In this document: piece after piece, positions 63,440-64,000 of the stretch
Numbering within the stretch: the stretch's first letter is position 1
Layout of the letters: each line of letters begins with the position of its first letter
NCBI RefSeq assembly: GCF_015352955.1
Contig: NZ_JACYOX010000035.1
Span: 1 to 64,000 of the forward strand
DNA length: 64,000 bases
Reading direction: 5' to 3'
Origin: Noviherbaspirillum soli
Lineage (GTDB): Bacteria; Pseudomonadota; Gammaproteobacteria; Burkholderiales; Burkholderiaceae_D
Notes under the pieces: model-generated
Databases searched by the model: none
Seen by the model: only the letters and a program-made list of their open reading frames with translations
Told to the model about the DNA's origin: nothing
Made by a program: the position numbers and the translations under genes

Positions 63440-63876
63440 GTGCTGGTGCTCCCGCTGCGACAACATCTGACGCAGGGTGGGTACCTGCGCCGGCTGGCTG
63501 CACGGCTTTTCTGACCCTCATATCAGCAAGGTGCTGCAGGCCATCCATGGCGAGCCTCGACGTTTGTAGACGCTGGAAAGCCTGGCGCGCCATGGCGGCA
63601 TGGCGCGCAGCATTGGCGCTACGGTTCCGGCGACTGGTCGGTGAGCCACCGATTGCCTATTTGACGCCGTGGCGAATGCTGCTGGCAGGACACCGGTTAC
63701 TCAACAGTGGAGCCAGCGTCGCCGAGATTGCTTACGGCCTTGGCTACGAATCCGACAGCGCTTTTAGCGCCGCGTTCAAGCGCGTCATGGGCGGCTCGCG
63801 GCGCGCTTATCTGTACAGTCGTGGAAGGAGGAGTGGAGGGGCCCTCGCAGTTCGGCACAATGAAGGCACCGGTTAG
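63440..63876 (+). pseudogene. AraC-family regulator relic
   Basis: The last 75 codons read LRFRRLVGEPPIAYLTPWRM, LLAGHRLLNSGASVAEIAYG and LGYESDSAFSAAFKRVMGG, an AraC-type double HTH. Before it, GGYLRRLAARL, HISKVLQAIHGEPRR and LESLARHGGM, which belong to the same family, lie in other frames, indicating several indels. No intact N-terminal cupin domain is found, so this is a decaying gene. Confidence 0.65.
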
Positions 63877-64000
63877 AAAACAGGGGCCGGACCATGTTTC
63901 GACGATTTGTTTTACGCCACTATCCGTCATCGCTTCTCGGGAAAACCAGCGGCGCTAAAACAGCGGGCCTATCAGCATCGCAGCGGTTAGCCTTGCCATT
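63877..64000. other. Right window edge without recognisable gene
   Basis: I see no gene, IS end or RNA in the last 124 bases on either strand. Confidence 0.4.

Noticed and set aside
1-64000. CRISPR arrays, tRNA and rRNA genes
   Set aside because: I looked through the intergenic gaps on both strands and found no regularly spaced repeats, T-arm-like motifs or rRNA landmarks.

Overview
The window is GC-rich, accessory-looking DNA, most likely from a betaproteobacterium of the order Burkholderiales. The grounds are solitary Bug/TctC-type binding proteins, several IclR/LysR-regulated CoA-ligase operons and a single-chain acyl-CoA carboxylase; the order is an inference. I see no rRNA, tRNA, CRISPR array or replication origin. 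About 55 kb is a dense collection of acyl-CoA catabolism genes with transporters and regulators. It is bounded by insertion-sequence debris: an IS3 relic at the left end, and IS701, IS630, ISAzo13 and IS3 pieces from about 58.3 kb rightward. This suggests a catabolic island assembled by transfer.

Layout. (1) 0.4-4.1 kb: CoA ligase A and a Bug binding protein on the minus strand, divergent from an IclR regulator across a perfect 16-bp palindrome. (2) 12.0 down to 4.7 kb, minus strand: a single-chain biotin-dependent acyl-CoA carboxylase (BC-BCCP-CT), CoA ligase B, a broken nitronate monooxygenase, an enoyl-CoA hydratase/isomerase and a MaoC-like hydratase. (3) A 1.4-kb regulatory gap, then 13.4-26.4 kb, plus strand: CoA ligase C (close paralogue of B), a complete five-gene oligopeptide-type ABC transporter, a double-length class III CoA-transferase and a second biotin-dependent carboxylase split into BC, BCCP and CT. 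(4) 34.2 down to 26.7 kb, minus strand: CoA ligase D, crotonase, VOC protein, two acyl-CoA dehydrogenases, Bug protein, crotonase; divergent from a second IclR gene across a long inverted repeat. (5) 36.2-42.0 kb: a second complete ABC transporter, with a small coupled ORF in front. (6) 50.2 down to 42.1 kb, minus strand: two alpha/beta hydrolases, an MFS transporter, CoA ligase E, thiolase and a FadB/FadJ-type fusion. (7) 50.5-55.1 kb: a tandem TetR regulator, then SDR plus a second acyl-CoA dehydrogenase pair from a strong sigma70 promoter, ending at a MITE-like element. (8) 55.4-58.2 kb: LysR divergent from two overlapping PhyH-type dioxygenase genes. (9) 58.3-61.6 kb: IS cluster. (10) 61.7-63.9 kb: Rrf2 regulator with a thioredoxin-reductase-like flavoprotein, then IS3 and AraC relics.

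Read together, the genes describe import of an organic acid, amide or ester, hydrolysis, CoA activation (five ligases), alpha,beta-desaturation, carboxylation, hydration, beta-oxidation and thiolysis. Carboxylation combined with dehydrogenase, hydratase and isomerase recalls degradation of branched or terpenoid acids, where beta-branching blocks ordinary beta-oxidation. The actual substrate cannot be read from the sequence.
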